From Phocoena phocoena (Eukaryota; Chordata; Mammalia; Artiodactyla; Phocoenidae): DNA of 64,000 bases. The stretch's first letter is position 1; each line of letters opens with the position of its first letter. The notes beneath the pieces were generated by a model. It had not been told where the DNA came from. It saw only the letters and a list, made by a program, of their open reading frames with translations, and searched no databases. A program made the position numbers and the translations under genes. Positions 22,514 through 33,070 of the stretch are shown here, one piece after another. The stretch lies in the NCBI RefSeq assembly GCF_963924675.1, contig NC_089228.1, positions 94,208,894 to 94,272,893 of the forward strand, in the 5' to 3' direction.

Positions 22514-23940
22514 TGGATGTTCATTTTAAGGGGATTAGAAAGTATACAAGACCACAAAAAATAAACAAACACCATCCATAGTGATGATAAGGCTGTCATG
22601 TTTTATCCTATTTCCTTTGTTTCGAGGGTGATAGAGCCTTTATTGGGGAATCATACACTTGCTGTTGTCACTGGAGACTTTGTCTTTCTTGTGAATGTGT
22701 TCTGAGGAAGAGAGAGGTGACTTGATTCCCTCTAAAGTGCTGGGATCGTCCGTGAGCCAGTGAATAGTAGCATTTATTCTTTTCGCTCAGTAGTCAGACA
22801 CCAGCAATTATAGTGGTAGGCTGCTTAGGGGTCTGGAAATCAGTGTCTCAACCCACGGTGTCTACACTGGATGTGGGAAGGAATTTGTTAACTAATAATT
22901 GTTGAAATATCAAAGTTTTGAATAATTTATTTTGTTGGTAAATTACAACGCATTCCAGAGTGAGCCCCCTTAGAAATGCTGCACTTAGATTCTTGCGTTC
23001 TAACTTACTTCCTTGAGTGGGAGAGGAAGGGATGGGTGTACACCTGGCCTGTGGGCATGCCTGTGGGGCTGTACTGGTGTGAACATAGTCTGGGTTGTGA
23101 GCTGGGTCAGAAGAAATATAGAGGTCCGCCATGAGAGGTCGCACCTCCACAGCTCTCTTTGGGAGGACGTGGTTGATTTCCATTGGGGAGTGGCCTCCAG
23201 GACCTCTCTAGTTAATGGGGAGTAGGGAAAGAGGGTGGTGGTACAGAACGGGTCTGTGTACTTTCGTCCCACCATAATAATCTGAGTTTCTGAAGCTGAG
23301 ACTCAATTGAGATTATTATTATGTAATAGATGCCATGTGACGTGAACCTACATAAGCTATATTCACATATTGGCTATCAACAGAGTCAAAAATTTTTAGC
23401 AAGAAGACAGAAAAGAAAGGTCTCCTTCAGAAAAAATAGCTGAAATCTGTTCTTTTGATGCATTTCTGACAGAAGGCAAAAGGCTGACACTTACTTGGCA
23501 TCGGCCCCATTCAGTGGAAAGGGTCACCCAGGTTGTAGGGCTTCTTGGTCCCTGCTGCATAGATTTCGTTGATCCGTTTTCTCCCTCTCTGAGTTTTGCA
23601 GAATCAACTCCTCCGTAGATTTTTTGTGTGGAGAATGGCTATGGTAGAACTAGAAAGCTCCTTGCTTTTGTACTGGACATGAGGACTTGCAAAGTTGCCC
23701 ATTCTACAGTTCTTCTGAACACAGGAGACCCAGATAGTCCCCCAGCTCTCCAGTTTGTGGCTGCAGTGACGGGATGGCTGCCCAAGTGCATGGGGGAAGG
23801 AATCACAGCTTTTGTTTTTACAACAAGGTCTTTTTCAGCTTTCTTTCCGTGGGAACCAGTTGATATTCTAGTTTAAACTGTGCCTTGCTGTTTGTCAACC
23901 TGCAGGAGGAAAGTTGAAGGTCTTGTGTTTGAGCATATAT
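22514..23940. other. Unassigned sequence
   Basis: No repeat or exon recognised. An imperfect inverted repeat lies near 23273-23326. Confidence 0.4.
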
Positions 23941-24192
23941 ATATATATTTTTTTTTTAACCTCTTTTTTGGAGTATAATTGCTTTACAATGGTGTGTTAG
24001 TTTCTGCTTTATAACAAAGTGAATCAGTTATACATATACATATATCCCCATATCTCCTCCCTCTTGCATCTCCCTCCCACCCTCCCTATCCCACCCCTCT
24101 AGGTGGACACAGAGCACCGAGCTGATCTCCCTGTGCTATGTAGCTGTTTCCTACTAGCTATTTTACATTTGGTAGCGTATATAAGTCCAGTA
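23941..24192 (-). mobile_element. L1 3'UTR end, minus strand, 5'-truncated
   Basis: T-rich start, then 'ggagtataattgctttacaa', 'gttagtttctgctttataac', 'cagagcaccgagctgatctc'. TSD 'tttgagcatatat' at 23928-23940 and 'tttgggcatatat' at 24193-24205. Confidence 0.92.
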
Positions 24193-24489
24193 TTTGGGCA
24201 TATATTTTTATACAGTCTTTATTTTTGCCTCATGACCTGTGAGGAATGGTAGGAAATTAGGCTCACATCATAGGCGTAGTGTAATGGGCTGGATGGAAGG
24301 AAAGCAGACTCTGAGAGGCGGCTCTGTCCTCGAGGCTGTGAACATGGGGTTGTATGTCTGAGTGGGAAGCAGACCCTGCGCCGCAGGGTGGGGTGGGGAT
24401 GGGCAGCTGGGGAGTGAGCGCTCTGATACAGGCGAGCAGAGCTTGTGCAGAGCAGAGGCCCTGGACCCACGGTTTTAGGTCATAAGGAG

Positions 24490-24960
24490 CAGAGAAGTCC
24501 TGCACACACGGGGAAGGAAGCAAGCAGAGGACGCGGAGGCAGCGGCAGGGAAAAGGGTGCCTCTTTCATTCCAAAGCACCTCGCCCGGTCTCCTGGGGCC
24601 ATCTCGCCCCTTGCCTGCTTTGGCCTCCGCTCCCTACCGCAGCCTTTCCTGTGTCCCGTTCCACACCTCATGACTTTCGCTTCCTCCAGCCTCATCGGCT
24701 TCCTTGCCGCTCCCCCAAGCTGCTTCAGCTGCCGCCGCCGCGGCTGTGGCTGAGCCCTGCAACCCAGCTTCCTGCGAGACCCGATGGGCCCAGGTTGCTC
24801 ACCGCACAGCGTCGTCTCCCTCTCGGCACAGCTTCCCGGCCCCCGGGCGGCTCTGGTTTGACGCAGCTGCTGCTTCTCCCATCAGGTGGAGGTGGAGGCA
24901 GGACCCTGTTAGGTGGAGGCGGCCTCTGAATAAGGCGTTTCCCCAGGCGAGCCGTGCCTT
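24490..24960. promoter_or_regulatory. Weak CpG-island-like, GC-rich segment
   Basis: By hand count there are about 31 CpG in the roughly 480 bp from 24481 to 24960, in GC-rich sequence including 'gctgccgccgccgcggctgt'. This is far above the surrounding non-SINE DNA. No repeat explains it. It could be a promoter-type CpG island, an old GC-rich exon, or chance. No TATA box or exon is evident. Confidence 0.4.
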
Positions 24961-26640
24961 GAAGAAAGCCTGCGCCCACTTGCACTCATGTCTGCAGGTT
25001 TTTCCTGAGCTGCTCTACATAATGGAGGGAAGAAGATTCAAGTTTCTGGGGGAAATCCTGGAGCAAGCTGGCTGCTGGGCCAGAGAGGGGCAGAGGAAAG
25101 AGGGTCACCCCGCAATCCTGCCACCTGCCCCAGACTGTGGGGTTGCCAGGAGGAATCTGAGAACATAGTATGGAGTCTTCATTTGTGCCTGATGTAGGTC
25201 TTCCCTCTGCGCCCCTCTCTTCGGTACTTAGTGATTGTTTTGTAGCAGTGGGATTGAATACAGGGGGTCAGTAGGATGCAGCCCAGAAACAGGATGTGCA
25301 GGTATGGGGACCAGAAGCAGAGAGGCTGTCCCCCAAATTGGCTGAAATTGCAGGGAAGGTTTTGGACATTCAGTGGCCTAGAATTGGGTGGCCTAGAGGT
25401 TATAGGGAGGTTTCCTTAACCTCTAGATGTCATGTAAAAGGCAGGGTCTGGGTGTAAAAATGAGGTCAGGCACCGAGTTCCAAATGGCTGGATCAGAGGG
25501 AAAACTAGGAGACCAGAGTGGAGAGGCCAAGACTGCGCCCCCATGTGGCAGACGGGCAGAGCCAAGGGGGCCCCGGAGCTGCTGGCATGTGGGTCAGGAC
25601 CTCCTGTACAGGGATGGATCTGCCAGTGGGTGGAAGGCATCCTTGAAGGATGCTTAGGTGATTCGGGAAAGGGAAGCTAGAATTAATGGCGCGAGACCCA
25701 GACACCCAAACCCAACACAAGAAATATGGCGTGCAGACGTACTCTCCTCCCTTTCTCTCTCTTGCCTCAGTGTCTCCACACCCCTCTTGCCCTGGACCGT
25801 CTGTGAAAGATAGACCCTTCCTTGGAGAAGCCTTTATCAAAACCCAGCCTTGATAAGGCCATGGAAATGAATGAATGAACACTAAGGAAATAAACCGTGA
25901 GTGGATTTTTGAGACAGCTTCCATGTTGGTCACCTGCCTCCCTTTGACTGTAACAGAAGTCCTGCGGCTTAAAAACTCTGACTGCTGATTTGAAAATTTA
26001 CCCCATGCAGTGACTGATAATAGAAGCTTTCAGGAATGAATAAAAAAGGGGGGAGGGGATGGCACACAAGTGCTGGGGAAACAAACGCAGGTTAAGGTTC
26101 TGTGTTGAGAAGGAGAATGATTAAAACTCTTGCCGGTTCACCTTCCCATGCGTGGTGCTCAGAGGTCCAGGTTTCCCGGGTCTGTGTTACAGGCAGGCAC
26201 ACAGAGGCACAGGGCAGGAGAGGAGGTTTGCGCCCTCTCCAGTCCCTCTTGGTATCATTATTTATTTAAAGAGGTGCAGTGACCAGGTCACCGCTGGTGT
26301 CTTATTCTGAACCAGCCAGGGGCAGAAAAGTGAGGCCTGGCCGTTCGCACAGGTCTGTCTCCAGTTGCTGCAGCTCTGTCTCTGCCTGCACTGGCGCATT
26401 CTCCGAAGAGGGAAGGTGCTGCCTCATCTTTCCCTGTTTGCCTTTGAAGCAGCCTCTCCTCTCACTTGGAGTCTTTCATCAGGTTAGAGCCCTCTTCTAG
26501 GTCCTCGGCTTTATTACAGTTTTTCTTAGAAGCCACCCAGTGGTTCTGATTTTAATGGAAGGATGTTAGATGGCACTTCGTTTATGCTGAGCTTGAGGCT
26601 GAGGTGAGGGCTGTGATCTGTCCTGTTCACTGTTGTCAAG
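24961..26640. other. Unassigned sequence
   Basis: No named repeat. Open frames at 25.4-25.9 kb lack recognisable domains. Confidence 0.4.
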
Positions 26641-26644
26641 GAAG

Positions 26645-26697
26645 GAAGGGAGGGAGGGAGGGAGGGAGGGATGGAAGGGAGAGAGGGAAGGAAATTA
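26645..26697 (+). repeat. (GGGA)n low-complexity tract
   Basis: About six GGGA units followed by degenerate GGAA/GAGA. It has enough GGG runs for G-quadruplex potential on the plus strand. Confidence 0.95.
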
Positions 26698-26774
26698 TAC
26701 CAAGTATCACTTATGATGCATCCTTAGTGAACCCATCAGCATTGGTTGTAGCAGACTGGAGGGACTTGATTAGT

Positions 26775-27352
26775 CTAGAACAGCAAATTCTAAAATGCAG
26801 CTGCATGGTCAAAACACTTGAAGAACTTTAATACATACTGATGCCTGGGACCCATTCCCAGAGATTCTGACTCAATTGGTATATCAGTTTCCTGGGGCTG
26901 CCATAGCAAAGTTCCTCAGACTGGGAGGTTTAAACAACAGAGGTTTATTGACTCACAGTTCTGGAGGCTAGAAGTCTGAGATCAAGGTGTTGGCAGCCTT
27001 AGTTTCTCCTGAGGCCTCTCTCCTGGGCTTGCAAACAGCCATCTTCTCCCTGTGTCTTCATGTGGTCTTCCCTCTGTCCATGTCTGTGCCCTAATCTCCT
27101 CTCCTTATGAGGACACCAGTCATACTGGATTAGGGCCCATCCTAATGACCTCGTTTTACCTTAGTCACCTTTTAAAGACCCTATCTCAAATAGGGTCACA
27201 TTCTGAGGTACTGGGGCTAGGACTTCAACATACGAATTTGGGGGGGACACAGTGCGTCCCATAACAATTGGTCTGGGTGGAGCCTAGGCATCAGCACTTT
27301 GATGTCTCCCCTGGAGACTCCAGTTGCAGCTTGGGTTGAGAATCACTGTTCC
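26775..27352. mobile_element. MER5-like hAT-Charlie MITE split by MLT1
   Basis: Left part has 'atactgatgcctgggaccca' and 'cccagagattctgactcaat'. The right part resumes with 'ggtctgggtggagcctaggc' and ends 'gttgagaatcactg', the typical MER5-group terminus. The MLT1 at 26880-27266 interrupts it. Confidence 0.8.
26880..27266 (-). mobile_element. MLT1-type LTR, minus strand, inside MER5-like element
   Basis: Reads 'tcctggggctgccatagcaa', 'gtttattgactcacagttct', 'ctggattagggcccatccta', 'tagggtcacattctgaggta', ending 'cccataaca'. Perfect 5-bp TSD ATTGG at 26875-26879 and 27267-27271. Confidence 0.93.
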
Positions 27353-28319
27353 AGATGGATCTGTCCTAGCATCCAGGAACAGCTGTTTGGAATATAATCC
27401 CTGGACAGTTGAGTTTCTTACATTGTGAAAGTGTTGGGAACTTGGGTGGGAAAGGCTGCTATAAGCAGAACAATGTAAAGAGCTTTGATACCAAACGAGG
27501 TGACGGTGGAGAGATTTGTTAAAAGGTCCACCACACCGGGGGCTGGGGGTAGAGTGGGGGCAGCTATGATTTCACATCGGGGGTCCAGCAGGCAGGGTGC
27601 TCACTGCGCTTGAGGAAAGCAGCCCCTGAGGACAGACAGCCTCTGTCACTCCACTGCTGGATTTTCTGAGCTTTGTGATCTGCTCTCTGGTTTCCTGAAT
27701 TGACCTACCCCCTAGGAAAGGAGTGCCCTGTGTAAGCAGCTGGTCTCAGTTTTGGGGCCAGGAATACAGTAGAACCGTACATAACCCTGCAGTGGAGTGC
27801 TTGGAAAGAAACGCCTGCCTCGTGTGTGAATGCCTAATGAGAGGTGAGCAGTTAGTGGGAGACCGGGGCTCCGTTCCCAGGCAGATCTGGAGTGAGCGGT
27901 GACTCTTGTGTGGGGGCCGAGTGTCGTGATGCAGAGCTCAGCCTGGCTCACGACGGGCACACACTGATGTCCCAATAGTTCATCCTGCAGCAGGAATTCT
28001 GTTTCTGTGTTGCTCTTGCCCTGCAAACTCAGTTTTGGCATTTTAAAGGATTGCTATTTTTTTTTTTTTTAAGCATACTTTTGTGAAGCTGTCTTTCCTT
28101 TTTGTGCATATTTGATGGCTGTCCCCGGCCAGTTATTCACAAGTAAGAGGAGCTGTTCCTCCGCCTTCATGCCCACGTACATCAGGAGGCACTCAAGTCC
28201 CCTCCGGACCTTTGTCCTTAGTTTTCTCACTGAGGAGGACAAAGTCGACTGCTGCCTCATCCTCCAGCTTAGAATGCTTGTCAGGTGCTGGTACAGGGGC
28301 TTCCCTCACCTTGCTGTGT
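27353..28319. other. Unassigned sequence
   Basis: Nothing recognised. Confidence 0.4.
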
Positions 28320-28490
28320 TGGATCCTCACACAGGCCCAATGCAGTCAGTGTGATTATCACCCCCATGTTACAGATGAGGGAATCAAGGCTTAGAGTGGA
28401 GAGCTGCCCAGGGCTATGCACGGTGGTAGAGGTGTAGTCAGATCCATGTCATCCTGATTCCAGATCCTGTTTCTAGCCACTGTGCCTTCC
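28320..28490 (-). repeat. MIR SINE, minus strand
   Basis: 'cccatgttacagatgaggga', 'gagctgcccagggctatgca' and 'gattccagatcctgtttct' occur in reversed-MIR order. Confidence 0.75.
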
Positions 28491-28559
28491 GAGCCGTGCT
28501 GACACATTGCTGGTGATCTCATCCAGCCACACGGTTTTAAAATCCATCTGTACGGTGGG

Positions 28560-29060
28560 TGGCTCTCACTTTTACACCTCTAACCTAGAGCCTCCCCTGA
28601 ACTCCAGGCCTGGTTATCCCGTTGCCTCCCAATGCCGTCACTTGGATTTCTAACAGGCACCTGCCGCAGGCAGAGCTCCGGATCGCCCTCCCTTTTCCTA
28701 AGCGTCCTCCTGCTTAGTCTCCCCTCTCTCCGTAGGTGTGTCTCCATTCAGTGACTCAGGCCAAATGCGGGCGTCACCCTTGACTACCCTCCTTCTCTCA
28801 CAGCCCACATGCACGTCATCGGCAAATCCAACGGGACTAACACTCTCCAGAATCCAACCGCCTCTTCCCACCGCCACTGTCGTTGCCCTCGCACTGTCTG
28901 TCCTCAACACCACCGTCAGAATGAGTCAGCTTCTGCCACCCCTTTGCTCAAAATCCTTTGCTACCTTCCTGCCCCATTCAGGGGTGTCAGTTATGAAGTT
29001 ATTGCCCCTCAGCTTCAAACCCAGCCTTCCACACTTGCTTTTATGTTGCTGAGGGTGGGC
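28560..29060 (+). repeat. LINE L2, upstream part of 3' region
   Basis: CT-rich sequence containing 'cacccctttgctcaaaatcc' and 'tttgctaccttcctgcccca', which correspond to an L2 segment. Diverged; left edge approximate. It probably continues at 29650 after an intervening repeat. Confidence 0.5.
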
Positions 29061-29074
29061 CTCTGGAACCCACC

Positions 29075-29585
29075 TTTCTCCTTGGCCAGCTGGCTGCCTG
29101 TGGGGCTGGGCCAGTAGGAGGTGCTCGAGGGAGACCGCGCCCTGGAGAAGGGAGAAGGGACTTGCTCCCTCCTGTTTTGTTTTCTGTGGGTTTCCCGTCA
29201 GCTCCCATCTCCTGCGAGTGGTACTCCAGCCCTGCCGCTTCACACTGGCAGAGGCCGCTCCTTCCTGTAGCAGTGGTTAAATCCACTTTGCAACTTGTCT
29301 CACACTCAACTGTCTCAATCTGACTGTGCTTGCTCAGGGACATCAGGGCCAGTTGCCATTTTACCCGTCTGCAGGGGTGTGGACTCCAGCCCCACGGGAC
29401 CCTCTTCTGAGCTTCCAAGTTTGAATAATTCACCCTTTGTTCGCCCAGCCCTAGGAGTGGGGACGGCTTCCGCAGTTGCTGTCTTTCACCCTTTCAGTTA
29501 CCTGGTTATTGACTTTCTTTCCAATTAATAGTTGCTAAAATAACTGGTATGGCTTCTGTCTCCCAACTGGGCCCTGACTGATATG
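29075..29585 (+). repeat. Ancient interspersed repeat, unnamed family A, copy 2
   Basis: Shares 'gggctgggccagtaggaggt', 'cagccctaggagtggggacg', 'gcttccgcagttgctg' and terminal 'gggccctgactgatatg' with copies at 1500 and 38190. It sits between two L2 pieces. Confidence 0.55.
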
Positions 29586-29649
29586 CTGAGTCGAGGCCCA
29601 AGTCCTGAACGCGGCTGCTGAGGTCATAGGTGGGCTGGCTGCCGCCCCG

Positions 29650-30135
29650 CTGATTTGTATCTGTTCCTTTCACTGGCCGCTCATTCTCCTCTAGCCCCTC
29701 TGGCCTGTGCTCTTCTGCAAACGCACCAACTCTTCTCCAGCCTCAGGATTGCTTTGCCTGAAAAACTCTCCCTGCGATTCTGCGTGGCTTCTCCTTCATT
29801 GCCACACCCCCCCTCCCGCCCTCACCCACCCAGGGTCTCTGTGAAATGTCACTTCTTCAGTGAGACCTCCCCTGACTCCCCGACATAGGCCATATTCCCC
29901 TACCCCTGGGGTCTCCCTATCCTTCTTACTCTGCCTTGTTTTCCCCATAGCATCTATCACCAGCTGATAGTTTATGTATTTGTTTGTCAATTGCCTATCT
30001 CCTCCTGACTAGAATATAGGATCCAGGAGGGCACAGAGTTTTCCTACTTTAGTGATTGCATATCCCGGGCTTCAGAGCACTTGCCTTACACATAGTAAAT
30101 GCTTGATAAATGTTGGTTGAGTGAATGAATGAATT
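29650..30135 (+). repeat. LINE L2 3' end
   Basis: 'tgtgaaatgtcacttcttca', 'gtgagacctcccctgactcc', 'tagaatataggatccaggag', 'acatagtaaatgcttgataa', 'tgttggttgagtgaatgaat' are in exact L2 3'-end order, including the terminal TGAATGAA repeats. Confidence 0.9.
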
Positions 30136-31429
30136 GAAGTTCTAGACTCTCAGGAGTAAGACTGAGAGGTGCCCCAGGCCCAGGTGACTCTGTCCTCAGG
30201 CCTCAGGGAGGATCCTATAGAGGGTGCTGGCATCATAGGAAAATGAATACGGGTGCTTTCTCCACTGCTCTGCGAGGGGCAGCAGAATTGGCAGTGTCTG
30301 CATCCCTATTGTTCATGGGCTTGGGTGTACTTTTGAACAGTGAGCTATATTTTTTCTTTCTTTTCTCCCAATTGCTATTGCTAGACCTGGAAAAAAAAAA
30401 AACTAAGAAAATTTAGAAGCTGCTGAGTCTGTGGTATCTCAACTTTCCTCTTGCTCTCCACTCTGATTGGGTTTTGGACTGATGGACGTTGAGGGGCTGC
30501 CTTCCTAGAATACTATCCTGAGAATTTTATGGAACATTCTAAATGGTTACCAGCTGCTGTGGACCTCAATTTGTAACAAAAGAGCCTGGGAATGTTGGTT
30601 GTTGGCTTGTTGTCATCTGTGTATAGACTGTCTCTGCAAGGTGGTCTACTGAGGGGATTGCCACACTTCACTTCTGTGATGAAGCCTAGCTCCTCAATCC
30701 AGGAGGATTAACAACAGTTTCAGACCAGGAAGAGGCAAGAGAATTTCTTCACATTAGTGGTAAGTGGAGACCCAACTTTCCAGGGTTGATGGTTGAATCG
30801 ACCTTAAATCCAGCCTGTTACACGTTACACCCTGCCCTGCTGGAGTGGGGAAGCTCCCTGGGCTGCAGAGGCACATCACAATTCTCACTGCTGCGATTCA
30901 TCTGTTCAGTCTTGTTTGCCTTGGATTTCAGCCACCCGGGTCTCAGAAGGTAGTGAGCTGGCCACTGTTCTTGGCCCCAGAACACAGGTGTGATTGGTGC
31001 CATGTTAACTGCTAGTGGCGATTATGGTTGCTGATTTGAAAGGAAGTTGAACACACTGGCTTTCATCATGTCAGCTTTGCTTGGCTACATGCAACTTTCC
31101 ACTTGGGCAAATGAGGGCTGAATTCTTGATTCAGACCGACTCTTTCAAGGTGTTGTATTTCTGGGCTCAAATAAGTAAACAAGATAACCCTGTGAAGTTG
31201 GGTGCTGTCTGCAGTGTCACTGAACTTGGTGTCCTGTGAAAGGAGAGCCTTCAGCACATAAAGCCCCTCACTCCAAGGGCTTAGATTTTGCTCAGTTTTG
31301 GTTCAGATTTTGCTCAATTTAGAGCTACTACAGTCTTATTTTACTGTGCCATATTTGAAACAAGAAATCTGAGCTACATTTTAACTTTGAAATGGAGGAT
31401 GTATGTAGGTAGGAGGTAATTGATAAGTA
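30136..31429. other. Unassigned sequence
   Basis: Nothing recognised. Confidence 0.4.
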
Positions 31430-31760
31430 CTCTCAGAGTACGTAGCACTGTGCTGGGTACTCTATGGGGAAATCTCAAATCAAAGGCTTGGTTACTGTTC
31501 TCAGGAAGCTCCCAATCTATTTAGGGAAATAGAAGCTACACACTCATAGACACAATAAAACAAGAATACACATAAGCATTAAAATGTGTATAGTCGGGAA
31601 TGCTATAGGAACTCAGAGAAAGAACAGATAATTGTGGACCCATGTTTGCTGGAGAAGGCTTCACTGGAATGTGAAGTGGCCTTGAGAAAAGAGTGTGGGT
31701 TTAGAGTGAAGAGGAGAGGAGGAAAGGACCCTCAGGCCGGGGCAGTCCGAGCAGGGGCTT
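31430..31760 (+). repeat. Ancient repeat fragment, unnamed family C
   Basis: 'agcactgtgctgggtactct', 'ggaagctcccaatctattta' and 'cacaataaaacaagaataca' resemble the opening of the repeat at 61060. Very diverged. Confidence 0.4.
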
Positions 31761-32894
31761 GGTGGCGCAAACATGTGTAGCACACGTGGTGTTTCACAAG
31801 TGGATGAGCTCTCTCCAAGGGAGTCATTAGAGAGGGAGGTGAGCAGATGGGAAAGGACAGAACATTGGAAGGCACCCAATCCGGTGGGGTAGACAGGATA
31901 TGTGTACAAAAAAAGATAAGTCAGACTGTTGTTTTGTGCAATTTAAAGTATTAAAAGATGATTCAAAGGCAAAAAAGATAAGAAATACTTGGCAACTGTA
32001 CCTTAAAAGTCAAATAAGAGGTACAAACAAGATGTGCTTCAGGACTTCAGGGGAAGGTTGATAGAGGAGTGTTGAAGGGCAATAGGCCTTAGGAAAGGGA
32101 AGAGGGAGGGGAACAGGCAGAAGAAAAGAATTATGGTAGGTGAAGGGGAACTCAAAGGCAAAGCTGACTCTCAAAGTTGTCTAACTCTTGGTGAAAAAGG
32201 AGATGGGTATTTGGCCAGGATGTGGGTATTAAGATGAGAAGGTCTGTAATAGTTACATTGGGAAAAGGAGCCAGGGGGTGGGTGAGGGGCAAATACCAGG
32301 ATTACTAAGCATGTGCCAGGGCCAAGCTGTATTGAGCCCGTTCTGAGCCGGTGGTGGGCCAGGTCTGGGGGTTGTGGGCCCTTCTCCAGGTGTGTTTTGT
32401 GATTCAAGAGGTAAAGATTGGGAGTTGGTAGGGCCGACCTGAAGGGAGGGTCTCAGAGGATGAAGTGTCAGTTGCTGATGAAGGCAGCATTTGTATAGCT
32501 AAGCACAAGGTTGCCCGGACTTGGGTGGGTGGATTCTGAGGGATGGGAGGAGAGCCTTCTGGGTTAGGAGGTCAGGAGGGGAGGCAGCCTTGTGCGGATG
32601 AGGTCCTGGGGAGACCTTGTTGGCCAACATGGCAATGAGCTGAGAGGAAGAAGAATAAGGGAAGCTGGAAGGAGGTTATTTAAGAAGAAAGCAGAGTGCT
32701 GAATGTTTTCTTTGATATTTCTCTACATAAAGGAAGTTAGGTTGAATTAGGTTGTCAACAGTAGCATGAATAACATGACGATAAGGTAACTGACTTAGAA
32801 GATCTTGGACCAAACCATTCTCCAAATTTCTATAGATTTTTTTTCTATCCAAACTTATTTTATTAAACATACTTAGCTGAATTATTTCTGTTAA
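31761..32894. other. Unassigned, purine-rich sequence
   Basis: Plus strand is rich in GGGA/GGAA words; could be the continuation of the preceding old repeat. Nothing else recognised. Confidence 0.35.
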
Positions 32895-33070
32895 ATTTTA
32901 GAGATTGGAAGAGCAGAGATTCAACTTAGCTCCATCATTGCCTAATTGTGAGATCTTGGGCAACTTACCCAACTTGCCACTCATGATTTTCTCATCTGTA
33001 AAATGGGAATGACAGTACATTTCCTTGGGGCTGTTATGAAGCTAAACATTAGGTTCCAACAAGTGGGGAC
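32895..33070 (+). repeat. MIR SINE, plus strand
   Basis: 'gagatcttgggcaacttacc', 'gattttctcatctgtaaaat' and 'ggggctgttatgaagctaaa' are MIR landmarks in order. Confidence 0.85.

Noticed and set aside
23273..23326. Inverted repeat 'cataataatctgag' ... 'gattattattatg'
   Set aside because: AT-rich arms with imperfect pairing and a long loop; could be chance.
24704..25168. 154-residue open frame in GC-rich DNA
   Set aside because: GC-rich sequence has few stop codons, so length alone is weak. Alanine/serine/proline-rich with no domain. Kept only as a CpG-rich segment.
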